Positions 9,219 to 18,241 of a stretch of 64,000 bases of DNA are shown here, in pieces. Under the pieces are notes generated by a model, which was given only the letters and a program-made list of their open reading frames with translations, was not told the DNA's origin and ran no database searches. The stretch is taken from NCBI GenBank assembly GCA_963841845.1, contig CAWJEG010000007.1, forward strand, positions 496,001-560,000, given 5' to 3'. The position numbers were made by a program, and so were the translations under genes. Source of the DNA: CAVVGZ01 sp963841845 (GTDB taxonomy: Bacteria > Chloroflexota > Anaerolineae > Anaerolineales > Anaerolineaceae). Numbering within the stretch: the first letter of the stretch is position 1; each line of letters begins with the position of its first letter.

Positions 9219-10037
9219 TTACTCTCCAATTCTCTCTAAAAGTACAGCAAGTTCAGCCAGGTCCTGGACGATATAATCCGGCTTAAAGGGGGAACCAGCT
9301 ATATCCTCCAGCCTGGTTTCTCCGCTTAATACCAATACCGTGGTGATCCCTGTATTCCCCATGGCGATATCCGTGTAAAGGCGGTCTCCCACCATGGCTA
9401 TCTGGTTTACCGGAACGCTAATTTTTTCTACAATTGCGTCCACAATCGGTTTGTTAGGCTTGCCAATAATCACATCGGGTTCTCGGCCGGTGGATGATCT
9501 AACCAGTGCAATCACAGACCCGATATCCGGGATAAAGCCATGTTCTGTAGGGCAATTAATATCCGGGTGAGTGGCTATATAAGGCTTGCCAGAGCGCACA
9601 AAATCACAAAGCTTGACCAGTTTTTCATAAGTCAGCGTTGTATCAAATCCCAATACAACCGCATCAATTTTTTCTTCAGTCACAATAAATCCGCTGCTGG
9701 CCATTTCCTCGATGAGGTCATCTGTTCCCACCACGTACAATCTTGCCCCTGGCTTTTCTCCCTTAAGATATATCGCTGTTGCCGCACCCGAAGTAAAAAT
9801 GCTTTCTTCCCTGGCATCTATCCCCAGGCGCTGCAGTTTCCCCGCATACTGGCGGGCATGGCGGGATGAATTATTGGTTAAAAAAAGATGTTGGATGTTT
9901 TTTTCCTTCAATAAATCAAGAAAGCGCTGTGCACCTGGCAGCAGCTTTTCCCCCAGGTAAACAGTACCGTCCATATCCAGCAAAAAGCAGCGTGTTTGGG
10001 TGAGTTTTGCCAGATCCTGGTTCATGAATTCAGCCAT
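9219..10037 (-). CDS. HAD-IIA family phosphatase (NagD / p-nitrophenyl phosphatase type)
   Basis: All four HAD motifs are present: LLDMDGTVYLG near residue 20, LTNNSS near 53, the Lys of IIGKPNKP near 190, and MVGDRLYTDI near 215. The cap type fits subfamily IIA, whose members act on small phosphates such as phosphoglycolate, glycerol phosphate or nucleotides. The gene overlaps the end of araM. A start at 10037 gives a 16-bp overlap, and one at 10025 gives an exact ATGA stop/start overlap. Coupling to araM suggests a role in glycerol phosphate metabolism, which is inference. Confidence 0.88.
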   Translation of the reverse strand: MAEFMNQDLAKLTQTRCFLLDMDGTVYLGEKLLPGAQRFLDLLKEKNIQHLFLTNNSSRHARQYAGKLQRLGIDAREESIFTSGAATAIYLKGEKPGARLYVVGTDDLIEEMASSGFIVTEEKIDAVVLGFDTTLTYEKLVKLCDFVRSGKPYIATHPDINCPTEHGFIPDIGSVIALVRSSTGREPDVIIGKPNKPIVDAIVEKISVPVNQIAMVGDRLYTDIAMGNTGITTVLVLSGETRLEDIAGSPFKPDYIVQDLAELAVLLERIGE

Positions 10038-11287
10038 TGCATCGGATTAACACCCAAAATTTTAAGCAGAGAAAACAGTGAGAACCTTGAACGGATATAA
10101 AACCCGTAATTCATTGCGTTCCGGACATCTTCCTCTGTGAGGTTGATTTCTGCCGGGCTGACTGGTCCGCCGGCTAAATGGAGCAGTTTTTCAAGAACTT
10201 CCGCTTCCGGCACCTCGCTTGCATTTTCCAGGATGTCATCCCAATGGGCAAGTATTTTTTCTTGCATTTCTGGCAGTCCGGAGCGGACCATTTCCAGGTA
10301 ATTTGCCTGTACACCGATCACCTGCTCCCCGATTTCATCATATCCTTTGCGAATTAAATCCATTTCCACATCTACAGAAAGCGGTCCTGCCGACTGGATA
10401 AGGGCTGCTGCCTGCTGCCGGTTAATCCGGCGCAGGTTTTGGTAAAGCCTGGCAGTCAGAACCGTTGCGATACCAACCTTGGTTCCATGAAACACTCCAG
10501 GCAGATTGTGTTTTAACGCTTTGTATTCCCAGTAATGTGAAATGCTGTGCTCGGCACCCGATGCCGGGCGGGTATTCCCAAAATCCAGCATGCACAAACC
10601 GGTTTCTATTAATGTTTCAATTAGCATCCTGATCGACCCGCGTCTATCTGTTTGCAGGATCTTTATAGCCTGGGCGCTGTTGTCGGCAGCATTTTTCACC
10701 CGTCTGGCTACAACCGGATCATACGCCTCCCCCACCAGCAGATTGGCAATGTGCCATTCCGGCAAGGCGGTGAATTTTCCCAGCATATCCCCGAAACCGG
10801 AGGCAATCATCGAGTCCGGGGCTTTGCTCAAGGTATCCAGCCCGGCGAAGATGGCTGCGGGTGGCCTGGAATAAACAGTTTGTTTCAAGCGGGAAATAGT
10901 CAGGGATGAGCCATTGGCAGTGTATCCATCCATGGATGGAGCCGTTGGCAGGGAAATGAAATGCATTTTCGTCCGGTAACTGACAAAACGTACCACATCC
11001 GTAATCGTCCCCGAACCAACCGCCAGGAATATTTTATCGTCAGGTTCAACGGGTAGCAAAACTTGGGTAATTGTCTCTTCATCCGGATGGATTTCTGCAC
11101 CCTGAAGCAGGATGGTTTTAACGCCAATCTGGTGGTTGAGCAGTTCCTGTTCCACCATCATTCCCAGCGCCTGGTAAGTATTCCGGTCTGCCACCAGGAT
11201 AACCGAGTGGAACTGCTGGTCTTTGAGGAATATGAGCAGATCATCCGTTATATTGTTGTCTATTTTTATGGTAAGGTCAGCTTTCAT
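10022..11287 (-). CDS. araM: sn-glycerol-1-phosphate dehydrogenase (AraM/EgsA family)
   Basis: This 421-residue iron-dependent-alcohol-dehydrogenase-fold protein reduces dihydroxyacetone phosphate to sn-glycerol 1-phosphate. Visible features are the NAD site GSGTITD near residue 90, PTAPSMDGY near 118, and the metal ligands Asp in FGDMLGKF and two His in HSISHYWEY and GVFHGTK. In archaea G1P builds the lipid backbone. In Bacillus AraM is a Ni-dependent enzyme feeding heptaprenylglyceryl phosphate. Here it lies with a HAD phosphatase and, divergently, a gpsA-like gene. No polyprenylglyceryl synthase is visible in the window. Confidence 0.9.
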   Translation of the reverse strand: MKADLTIKIDNNITDDLLIFLKDQQFHSVILVADRNTYQALGMMVEQELLNHQIGVKTILLQGAEIHPDEETITQVLLPVEPDDKIFLAVGSGTITDVVRFVSYRTKMHFISLPTAPSMDGYTANGSSLTISRLKQTVYSRPPAAIFAGLDTLSKAPDSMIASGFGDMLGKFTALPEWHIANLLVGEAYDPVVARRVKNAADNSAQAIKILQTDRRGSIRMLIETLIETGLCMLDFGNTRPASGAEHSISHYWEYKALKHNLPGVFHGTKVGIATVLTARLYQNLRRINRQQAAALIQSAGPLSVDVEMDLIRKGYDEIGEQVIGVQANYLEMVRSGLPEMQEKILAHWDDILENASEVPEAEVLEKLLHLAGGPVSPAEINLTEEDVRNAMNYGFYIRSRFSLFSLLKILGVNPMQWLNS

Positions 11288-11629
11288 TGCCTTAATCCTT
11301 TCTTTAATAGTGCGGATAATTTATGAATTTTAACCCTGCCAGGCTGGAAAAGTCCACCACCTGAATCCATCTATTGGCTTGGCCCAACACGCACTGATTG
11401 TATCACTAACCATTAACCTTCGGCTTCCCCCCATCCACCTGCCCACCAGGTGGCTGGTTTGAACGATTTTGAATTCATAAAACCCGGCAATCCTGGTTTA
11501 GAACCCTGGGAATCTCCAGTTTCCTTATACGTTTAGTGGAAACCGCATTGCTTTCATCTTTACCGGATACCCTTTGTTTAGCCCGAATTATGAGATGGAT
11601 CGCCTCAAAAACCCATTTATAATGGGTGG
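11288..11629. other. 342-bp divergent intergenic region between araM and the TSUP gene
   Basis: The genes on either side point away from each other. A short hairpin, CCACCTG paired with CAGGTGG, lies at 11435-11453 without a T tract. I find no convincing promoter pair and no conserved RNA structure. Confidence 0.4.
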
Positions 11630-12340
11630 ATGTTAACAATTGCTGTAGCAGCTATTGTTGTTATTGGGGTATTTACCCAGAGCCTTGCCGGTTTCGGTTT
11701 TGCACTGGTGGCTATGCCGCTGCTTTCCCCTGTACTGGGTTTAAAGACCGCTGCCCCGTTGTTCGCCCTGTTGGGCACTCTGCTAAACATCGTGCTGATA
11801 ATCCGGTATCACCCCTCAATAAATTTCAAGGTCGTCTGGAAGCTTTCCCTGGTTGCCTGTATGACCATCCCTTTGGGAGTGTATCTACTGGATGTAATTG
11901 ATCAAGACCTGGCCCTGATCCTCCTGGGGATTATTGTCATTTTTTATTCCCTGTACGCCCTTCTCAAGTTTAAATTACCTGCTCTCGAACATCCTGCCTG
12001 GCCTTACGCGGCTGGATTTGCCGGTGGACTTCTCGGCGGCATGTTCAACACGAACGGTCCACCGGTTATCATCTACGGGCACTGTCGTAATTGGAGCCCG
12101 GATGAATTTAAGGTAAATTTGCAGGGCTTTTTCCTGCTCAATAACATAGTGATCATTGCCAGCCATATCTGGCGTAATAACTACACATCCGAGGTGTTTG
12201 GATACTTCTGGAGTTCCCTGCCTGCCCTCGCCGTTGGAATAGTAGCGGGATTGAGCATGGACAAAATTATCTCTCCGGATTCCTTCAGGAAGATTGTGCT
12301 TTACCTGCTGCTTATTATCGGCATCAGGCTGGTCATTTGA
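11630..12340 (+). CDS. TSUP family (TauE/SafE) membrane permease
   Basis: The 236-residue protein has about eight hydrophobic helices. It carries the GFGFALVAMPLLSP segment in helix 1-2 and the repeat-related GFAGGLLGGMFNTNGPPVIIY in the second half, both characteristic of TauE/SafE proteins. The family moves anions such as sulfite, sulfoacetate or other organosulfur compounds. There is no sulfur gene beside it to define the substrate. Confidence 0.88.
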   Translation: MLTIAVAAIVVIGVFTQSLAGFGFALVAMPLLSPVLGLKTAAPLFALLGTLLNIVLIIRYHPSINFKVVWKLSLVACMTIPLGVYLLDVIDQDLALILLGIIVIFYSLYALLKFKLPALEHPAWPYAAGFAGGLLGGMFNTNGPPVIIYGHCRNWSPDEFKVNLQGFFLLNNIVIIASHIWRNNYTSEVFGYFWSSLPALAVGIVAGLSMDKIISPDSFRKIVLYLLLIIGIRLVI

Positions 12341-12398
12341 GTGCTGCCGGTAGTGTCAATTAAATGTACAATTTATGGTGTGTTGCAGGAGGATGAAA

Positions 12399-13031
12399 AT
12401 GACCGCAAAAATAGACCTTCGTAAGGAGTGGAAGCATCTTTACAATCCGTCAGCCAGGCATCCGCAGCTCATCACGGTGCCCCCGCTCAGGTATTTAATG
12501 ATTGACGGAAAGGGCAGCCCAAACAGCTCAGTGGAATATCAGGATGCTGTGACCACATTATTCCCATTGGCGTATGCTCTTAAATTTGCTGTAAAAAAAG
12601 GTGTGGGGATTGATTACAGCGTCATGCCTCTGGAAGGACAATGGTGGGGTACACCGCAGGAGATGCTGACATTCACCGAAGAAGACAAAGAGAAATGGTC
12701 ATGGACAGCAATGATCCTGCAGCCTGAATGGGTTGGTGAAGATTTGTACAACGAAATCATTTTTGACGAGGTCAAACGAAAGAGGCTTCCAGCGATAGAA
12801 AAAGTGCGTCTTGATACCCTCGATGAGGGATTAAGTGTCCAGATGATGCATATTGGCCCTTATGCCAGTGAAGCATCCACATCGGAGGCGATGCACCGCT
12901 TCGCCTGTGAGCAGGGTTTTAAACTCTCCGGGCATCATCATGAGATTTATCTCAAAGATCCCCGCCGCACAGCACCTGAAAAATTGATGACTGTTCTCCG
13001 CCACCCGCTAACCAGGGATGACCGGATTTAA
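12399..13031 (+). CDS. GyrI-like small-molecule-binding domain protein
   Basis: A 210-residue soluble protein matching the stand-alone GyrI-like (SHS2/BacR effector-binding fold) family. It shows PLRYLMIDGKGSPNS near the N terminus, EGQWWG in the middle, and LSVQMMHIGPYASE with HHEIYLKDPRRTAPEK at the end. Relatives bind small hydrophobic or amphipathic ligands, and some hydrolyse cyclopropanoids. The ATG at 12399 is chosen because AGGAGG lies 6 bases upstream. The open frame continues back to 12375, but without such a site. Confidence 0.85.
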   Translation: MTAKIDLRKEWKHLYNPSARHPQLITVPPLRYLMIDGKGSPNSSVEYQDAVTTLFPLAYALKFAVKKGVGIDYSVMPLEGQWWGTPQEMLTFTEEDKEKWSWTAMILQPEWVGEDLYNEIIFDEVKRKRLPAIEKVRLDTLDEGLSVQMMHIGPYASEASTSEAMHRFACEQGFKLSGHHHEIYLKDPRRTAPEKLMTVLRHPLTRDDRI

Positions 13032-13219
13032 TTTATTGAAAACCCCTCCGTGTTTAACGAGTAAGCCTGCCTGATTTGCAGGGTATGCCATCAATAATCA
13101 CGGGAATATTGGTTTCCTTCCGGATGTTCTATCAGGGGTAAAAAAAACGTATAATAATAAATAGGACTACCTTTAGATGAAAACTTCCCGAGATCAGGGA
13201 AGAGAGAAGAGGTGTACCA

Positions 13220-14213
13220 ATGTCTAAACAATGGTTGCCCGCTCTGTTGCTTTTGATTTTCCTTGCTGGTTGCACCAGTTTCCTGCCCGAGGCACCCACC
13301 ACAGTTGCTCCTGCCACTGCAACCCAGCCCCCCCCGGTAAAGGAAACCACCCTACCGCCGCCTACCAGGACACCCACCCGCGTTGCAACCATCACAGCTA
13401 CCCTGCCCCAGGCTCCCAAAACAGTCGTGGTGAACACAAATAACTTAAACCTGCGGTCGGGTCCCTCCACCCTGTATCAAATTCTCTCCAATTACAAGGA
13501 GGGGGTCGAGCTGGAAGCATTGTCGCGAACGCCTGGTGGAGATTGGATTAAGCTCAAAGCACCGGATGGGATAACAGGTTGGATGTCTGAATCACTTGTG
13601 ATTTACAACGGTGACGTGTTTGCCCTCCCGGAAGAGTTCGTTGATGGAGGAATTACCCTCCACGGCAAGGTCATGGATGATCAGGGAACACCAATGGATG
13701 GGGTTGCCCTGGCTGTAACCCGCAATCTGGAAAGTGGTGCCAACAGAACGGACGTTACCACAACCGGCACAGGTGAATTCTATGTTTTCCTGCCACAAGG
13801 CCTCCCTGGAAACTGGCAGGTTTCAATTGTAGGAGTGGATTGCAAGAGCAGCCTGGTGGATGAAAATTGTAACATCCGCGACCACCTTATCTATTATGGG
13901 AATACAACTGTAACCTTACCGCCTTCATCAACCGTGGTCATGTTGTTTGAGCTTGCCACAAGCAAAATCCCCGGGAAGATCGTTAATGCCCAGGGTGAAC
14001 CTGTTGGAAATATCCAGGTATTTGCCCTGCGCAGCGATGGGGCTTACAGTTATGTTTTACCAAAAAACAACGGCGAATTTGAGCTGCCTGCTTCTCCCAG
14101 GAAAATGGGAAGTTTACGCAATAAGTTATAACCCTCGCCTTGAAGGTAAACGGGTATCGCTGGAAATTGAAAAAGGGGTATCTCCCCAATCAGTGGATAT
14201 CACAGCCCCATAA
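13220..14213 (+). pseudogene. Secreted lipoprotein with SH3b and two carboxypeptidase-regulatory-like domains, frameshifted
   Basis: The frame from 13220 starts with a lipoprotein signal (LLIFLAGC), a Thr/Pro-rich stalk to about residue 73, and a bacterial SH3 domain (about 74-130, with NLNLRSGPSTLYQ and GWMSESLV). One complete regulatory-like beta-sandwich and most of a second follow. The frame then breaks: removing one C of the CCC at 14096-14098 restores SPGKWEVYAISYNP, in register with the first repeat, and the protein then ends at 14213. Without this the reading stops at 14131. It is probably a wall- or peptidoglycan-binding surface protein. A perfect TATAAT lies at 13150-13155, but its -35 is poor. 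Confidence 0.78.
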
Positions 14214-14237
14214 CCAGAATCCGGACTGAAACGCAAT

Positions 14238-14280
14238 GGTATCCCTGTTCGTGGTAAAACCAGGGATACCTGTTTGCTTT
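14238..14280 (+). terminator. Hairpin terminator after the SH3b lipoprotein gene
   Basis: A perfect 10-bp inverted repeat, GGTATCCCTG with CAGGGATACC, has a 13-base loop and is followed by a T-rich stretch. It sits between two convergent genes and may serve both. Confidence 0.65.
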
Positions 14281-14419
14281 AATCCCGCTTTCTGGATAAG
14301 AATTTCCGGCCTCGCGGATGGAATGCCCGCCTTATTGGACCTGATCCGGTGGAAAGAAACACCCCCCTTACTGTCTGGCGGGAAAATTTGCAATATCTGG
14401 AATAAAGAACTGGGATTGC

Positions 14420-15283
14420 TCAGGATTTGAAATTTATCGGTGGTTTTTGCGCCAGATTATCATAGGCATGCCTGATCTCACGCATAATTTGGGCCTGCCG
14501 GTGAGTGATGAAATGTGCAATTTCTGCTTTGGAACCATCGCCCGCATCTATCCTGATCCCGATTCGATGCCTGCTATATTCCATGTCCTTATGGATATAT
14601 GCAATTTCTCCATTAACCGAAATTTGTATGGTTTCATAATCTGACTGCCAGTCAATTTGCTCAAGGCAGGGTAGATTCCCTTCTTCCAAACGGACTGTGT
14701 GATGCGGCATTGGAACATCTTTCTTTTTCGCACCACTTTTCTGGGGAGATTTTTTTTGCCTTACCCCGGGCAGGTTTAATTCAACATGGACTTTTACACC
14801 TTTTTGAAAATATTCGGGTAAAAGGGTTTCCACATGTGTGAAAAAACCCAGTCCATCGAGGGATATATCGGCCAGTTCACCCGGGAATGCTTGAAGGTTT
14901 TCCTGCACACAGATTAATCCTTCGATAGTTTTCTCCGGAATGACGCGTACCTGTGTTCTTGCTCCTATCCTGCCGCTGGTGTATTCAAAATCACCTAGAA
15001 CACTTTCGTTGCGCAAAAAGTCAATATCATGAACCTTTGCTATGACGATTTTTGGAAGGAAAAGGCTCTGGACATGGGTTATTCCTTCATAATTCAGGCA
15101 CACAATTTGGTATTTCTCAGTCCGGAATAACGCCGATTTATCAGCAACTTCAATTATTTTTGCTTCATAAGAAATCGGGACACCTTTATATACATTTAAC
15201 AGACGGACATCTTTATAACTGTCAGCCAGCTGCCTGAATACCATCAGGATTTCGTGGTTCTCAATCTTTTTGGTTGCCTGCAT
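14420..15283 (-). CDS. PilZ domain protein, YcgR-like (probable c-di-GMP receptor)
   Basis: The 287-residue soluble protein has an N-terminal beta-rich YcgR-like half. A PilZ domain follows, with the two c-di-GMP motifs RxxxR (RTQVR, near residue 108) and DxSxxG (DISLDG, near 140). A basic Lys-rich insert (about residues 175-190) interrupts the domain. PilZ proteins change motility, adhesion or polysaccharide export on binding c-di-GMP. No flagellar, pilus or diguanylate cyclase gene is nearby. A near-ideal promoter places the transcription start at the ATG itself, so the mRNA is probably leaderless. Confidence 0.8.
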   Translation of the reverse strand: MQATKKIENHEILMVFRQLADSYKDVRLLNVYKGVPISYEAKIIEVADKSALFRTEKYQIVCLNYEGITHVQSLFLPKIVIAKVHDIDFLRNESVLGDFEYTSGRIGARTQVRVIPEKTIEGLICVQENLQAFPGELADISLDGLGFFTHVETLLPEYFQKGVKVHVELNLPGVRQKKSPQKSGAKKKDVPMPHHTVRLEEGNLPCLEQIDWQSDYETIQISVNGEIAYIHKDMEYSRHRIGIRIDAGDGSKAEIAHFITHRQAQIMREIRHAYDNLAQKPPINFKS

Positions 15284-15290
15284 AAATTTT

Positions 15291-15320
15291 ATTATGGCAT
15301 ATTTTAATGTCCTTTGTCAA
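15291..15320 (-). promoter_or_regulatory. Promoter of the PilZ gene, likely leaderless
   Basis: On the minus strand a perfect TTGACA (15315-15320) is followed after 18 bp by CATAAT (15291-15296), with an extended TGn before it. Only 7 bases separate the -10 box from the ATG, so transcription should begin at or next to the start codon. No Shine-Dalgarno sequence is present. Confidence 0.7.
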
Positions 15321-15466
15321 CGATATTAATCACCGTTGTTTCTTCACCGCTGATTCTACAGAGATTTAGGCTCTGTGTTTACTTGATAAAATGAATTCCA
15401 CTATACAAAATCCCTGCTAGGTCATAAAATTACCAGGCTAATATTTATGAATACTAAAATTAGATA

Positions 15467-17209
15467 TTGTCACTGAAAATGAATCTCCCATCTGCAATTG
15501 AAGATTTTCAAAAAGCACACCGTAAAGCCGACCTGGAACAAATCCTTAGTTTCATAACCGGAAAATCAAACTACCTGCTTTCTTATAACGAAGTCTTGGA
15601 AAAACTGCATGAAAAGAGCAGGAAGGCTTTGGGTCTGCAGAGTATACCCCTGGCTGCCATTACTGGCAGTGTCGGGCGTTACCGGGATTTTAACCGCAGC
15701 TTCCTTCCCCGTTCAGCCAACATTGAAGACCGTTGGGCACAAGTGAAAGTTGCTATGAACAGCTTTAGGGGTGTTCCTCCCATTGAAGTCTATAAAATCG
15801 GTGATGTTTATTTCGTATTGGATGGAAATCACCGGGTTTCAGTGGCTCGCGAGATGGGTCACAAATCAATCCAGGCTTATGTGACTGAGGTTAAAACCCT
15901 CGTACCGCTGACCTCCGACACAACCCCTGAAAAAATTGTCCTCATGGAGGAACAGGCCGATTTTCTCGAAATAACACATTTAGATCAACTCCGGCCTGAG
16001 GCAAATATTAATCTGACAGCCCCCGCCATGTACCAGAGACTGTTGGATCACATAAAAACACATCATTATTTTATGGGACTTGACAGGCAGCAGGAAATTC
16101 CATTCCAGGATGCTGTAGTCCATTGGTATGATGAGGTTTATCTCCCGTTGCAGAACCTGATCCAGCGCCTGGGTATCTTGCGCGACTTTCCCGGGCGTAC
16201 CGAAACCGATATGTATTTATGGATCATGGAATATCACTCTAAACTGCAAAAAGAATTGGGCTGGCAGATTGAACCTGTTGATGCTGCGGATAGCCTGGTG
16301 GAACGTTTCAGCAGCCGTACCCGTTGGAAGATTAACAAATTCTGGGATAGCTTTATTGACTTGATTACCTTTGGCTTATTTGAAGCTGGTCCCGCACCTG
16401 GCGAATGGCGTCAGCGTTATGAAAAAAGGATGAGACCTGTAGAAGAAAATTCCCTCTTTAACAATATCCTTGTCCCAATCAGGGAGGAGGCAGAAAACTG
16501 GCAGCCTCTCGACCAGGCTATAATCATCGCCCGCAGGGAAAAATCCAAGATTTTCGGACTTCATATTGTCAGTACAGAGGATGCCTGCTGCGATGAAAAT
16601 TCAGACCGGTTGAAAGAACACTTTCAGAGGCATTGTGAAGAGCAAGGCATCCATGGATCTTTGGCAATAGAAACCGGTTCCGTGACATCCTTAATTGTTG
16701 AACGCACCCGCTGGACAGATTTGGTTTCTATTAAATTAACCCATCCACCAGATCCACAGCCAATTTCAAAATTGCGTTCCGGGATCCACACCCTTATTCA
16801 ACGTAGCGGGCGGCCAATCCTGGTTGTACCCAGCCAACCGACAGCCATGCAAAATGCCTTGTTGGCCTATGATGGAAGTCCAAAAGCCAGGGAGGCTTTA
16901 TATCTGGCGGCATACTTTTCTATGATCTGGGGCATAAAACTTTCCGTTGTCAGTGTTCTTAGCCAGCAGACAAATGAAAATACCCAGACTTTTGCCAGGG
17001 ACTATTTACTGGGGCGCAATATAGACGCAAATTACATCATTGAACCCGGCCCGAATGCAGAGGGAATTTTACGGGTCGCTGAAAACCGCTCCAGCGATTT
17101 TATCATCATGGGAAGCTATGGTTTTAATCCCTTTATGGAAGTCATGTTCGGAAGCACTGTTGATCAGCTGCTTGTAGATACGCGCATCCCGGTATTAATC
17201 TGCCGGTAG
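15467..17209 (+). CDS. ParB-like nuclease-fold domain fused to two universal stress protein domains
   Basis: The 580-residue protein begins with a ParB/sulfiredoxin-like domain (about residues 60-145; LDGNHRVSVAREMGH is its core). A helical middle region with PGRTETDMYLWIMEYH near 245 resembles DUF4032-type proteins. Two universal stress protein domains follow, at about 332-455 and 461-580. The second carries the full ATP-binding pattern Gx2Gx9GST near 548. The first lacks it. Function is unknown, and a stress or nucleotide-sensing role is inference. The start TTG at 15467 is uncertain because ATG 15479 is equally possible. Confidence 0.75.
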   Translation: MSLKMNLPSAIEDFQKAHRKADLEQILSFITGKSNYLLSYNEVLEKLHEKSRKALGLQSIPLAAITGSVGRYRDFNRSFLPRSANIEDRWAQVKVAMNSFRGVPPIEVYKIGDVYFVLDGNHRVSVAREMGHKSIQAYVTEVKTLVPLTSDTTPEKIVLMEEQADFLEITHLDQLRPEANINLTAPAMYQRLLDHIKTHHYFMGLDRQQEIPFQDAVVHWYDEVYLPLQNLIQRLGILRDFPGRTETDMYLWIMEYHSKLQKELGWQIEPVDAADSLVERFSSRTRWKINKFWDSFIDLITFGLFEAGPAPGEWRQRYEKRMRPVEENSLFNNILVPIREEAENWQPLDQAIIIARREKSKIFGLHIVSTEDACCDENSDRLKEHFQRHCEEQGIHGSLAIETGSVTSLIVERTRWTDLVSIKLTHPPDPQPISKLRSGIHTLIQRSGRPILVVPSQPTAMQNALLAYDGSPKAREALYLAAYFSMIWGIKLSVVSVLSQQTNENTQTFARDYLLGRNIDANYIIEPGPNAEGILRVAENRSSDFIIMGSYGFNPFMEVMFGSTVDQLLVDTRIPVLICR

Positions 17210-17261
17210 GCAATTCAATTCATCCGGTTATCCGGGTATGCCCATTCCGCACTTTTTCCTT

Positions 17262-18158
17262 TCAATTTAATCCTTCATACAAATCCCATACGCGGATAAA
17301 CCCGTCAGTGGCTGCGTTAGCCAGCCAGCGCCCGTCCGGTGAGAAAGCCAGTCCATATAAACCTCTTAGTTGGATATCAAATCGGTCCATTATGGTCGCC
17401 ATTTCCAGCATCCATAACTGCAGGCGCATTTCCATTGATACAGCCAGTATCTTCCCATCCGGCGAAACCGCCATAGCCTGGGGAGTCCCTCCTAACTCTT
17501 CCGGGAAAAGTCCGTAGTGGATTGCCTGCGATCTGGCATGCCGCAGGATGAGCGATCCATCCACACCGCTTGAAATCAGCCAGCGACCATCAGGTGTATG
17601 TACAAGTGCAATAACCCCCATGGATTGGTCCCTGAACTGGGCCTGCTCACTGAAATTATCCATCCTCCAGAGAATCATTGTGCCATCCAGACTCCCGCTT
17701 GCCAGCACTTGATCATCCAGAGAAAAATCAACCGTCATAACATATTTGGCGTGTCCGTTTAATACCGCCAGTTCGTCCCCGCTGCTTGTATCCCATACCC
17801 GGACGGTTTTGTCATAAGACGCTGAAGCAGCAAAATTCCCGTCATGGGTCACCGCCAGGGCGGTCACTTTGCCTGCATGGCCGTTGAGGGTCCTTAAAGC
17901 ATTACCTTCCGGCAAAGTCCACCTGAGTATGGATCCATCCGTGCAGCCGCCTGCCAGGATATTGGCATTCTTGAAATAAGCCAGACAATTAACCCCTTCC
18001 TTATGGCTCTCAAGGGTATTCGCCTGCTTCCAATCACCCACCGACCACACCCGTACAGCACTCCCCGTACCTGAGGAGATCAAATAACGGCAATCAGGGG
18101 AAAATATCACCGCCAATGCCGGGTTTTGATGGTCAAGCAGGATGCCAGGCTTTTTCAT
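17262..18158 (-). CDS. WD40 repeat protein
   Basis: The 298-residue protein consists of about seven WD40 repeats, enough for one beta-propeller. Typical pieces are FSPDCRYLISSG, VRVWDTSSGDELAVLNGHA and LAFSPDGRWLANA followed by IRVWDL. There is no signal peptide and no additional enzymatic domain, so it probably acts as a cytosolic scaffold. WD40 proteins are frequent in filamentous Chloroflexota and cyanobacteria. No partner can be named from the neighbours, which are the ParB-USP fusion (convergent) and pepT (same strand, 83 bp away). Confidence 0.85.
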   Translation of the reverse strand: MKKPGILLDHQNPALAVIFSPDCRYLISSGTGSAVRVWSVGDWKQANTLESHKEGVNCLAYFKNANILAGGCTDGSILRWTLPEGNALRTLNGHAGKVTALAVTHDGNFAASASYDKTVRVWDTSSGDELAVLNGHAKYVMTVDFSLDDQVLASGSLDGTMILWRMDNFSEQAQFRDQSMGVIALVHTPDGRWLISSGVDGSLILRHARSQAIHYGLFPEELGGTPQAMAVSPDGKILAVSMEMRLQLWMLEMATIMDRFDIQLRGLYGLAFSPDGRWLANAATDGFIRVWDLYEGLN

Positions 18159-18241
18159 GGATTATCCCTCCTTTGGTTATTCACCTGGAATCAGTTTCTT
18201 CATAATAGCAGGATAGCAGCTGTATGGTTGTCCAAATTAAG

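Noticed and set aside
11435..11453. Terminator between araM and the TSUP gene
   Set aside because: The 7-bp hairpin has no T tract, and both neighbouring genes start here rather than end.
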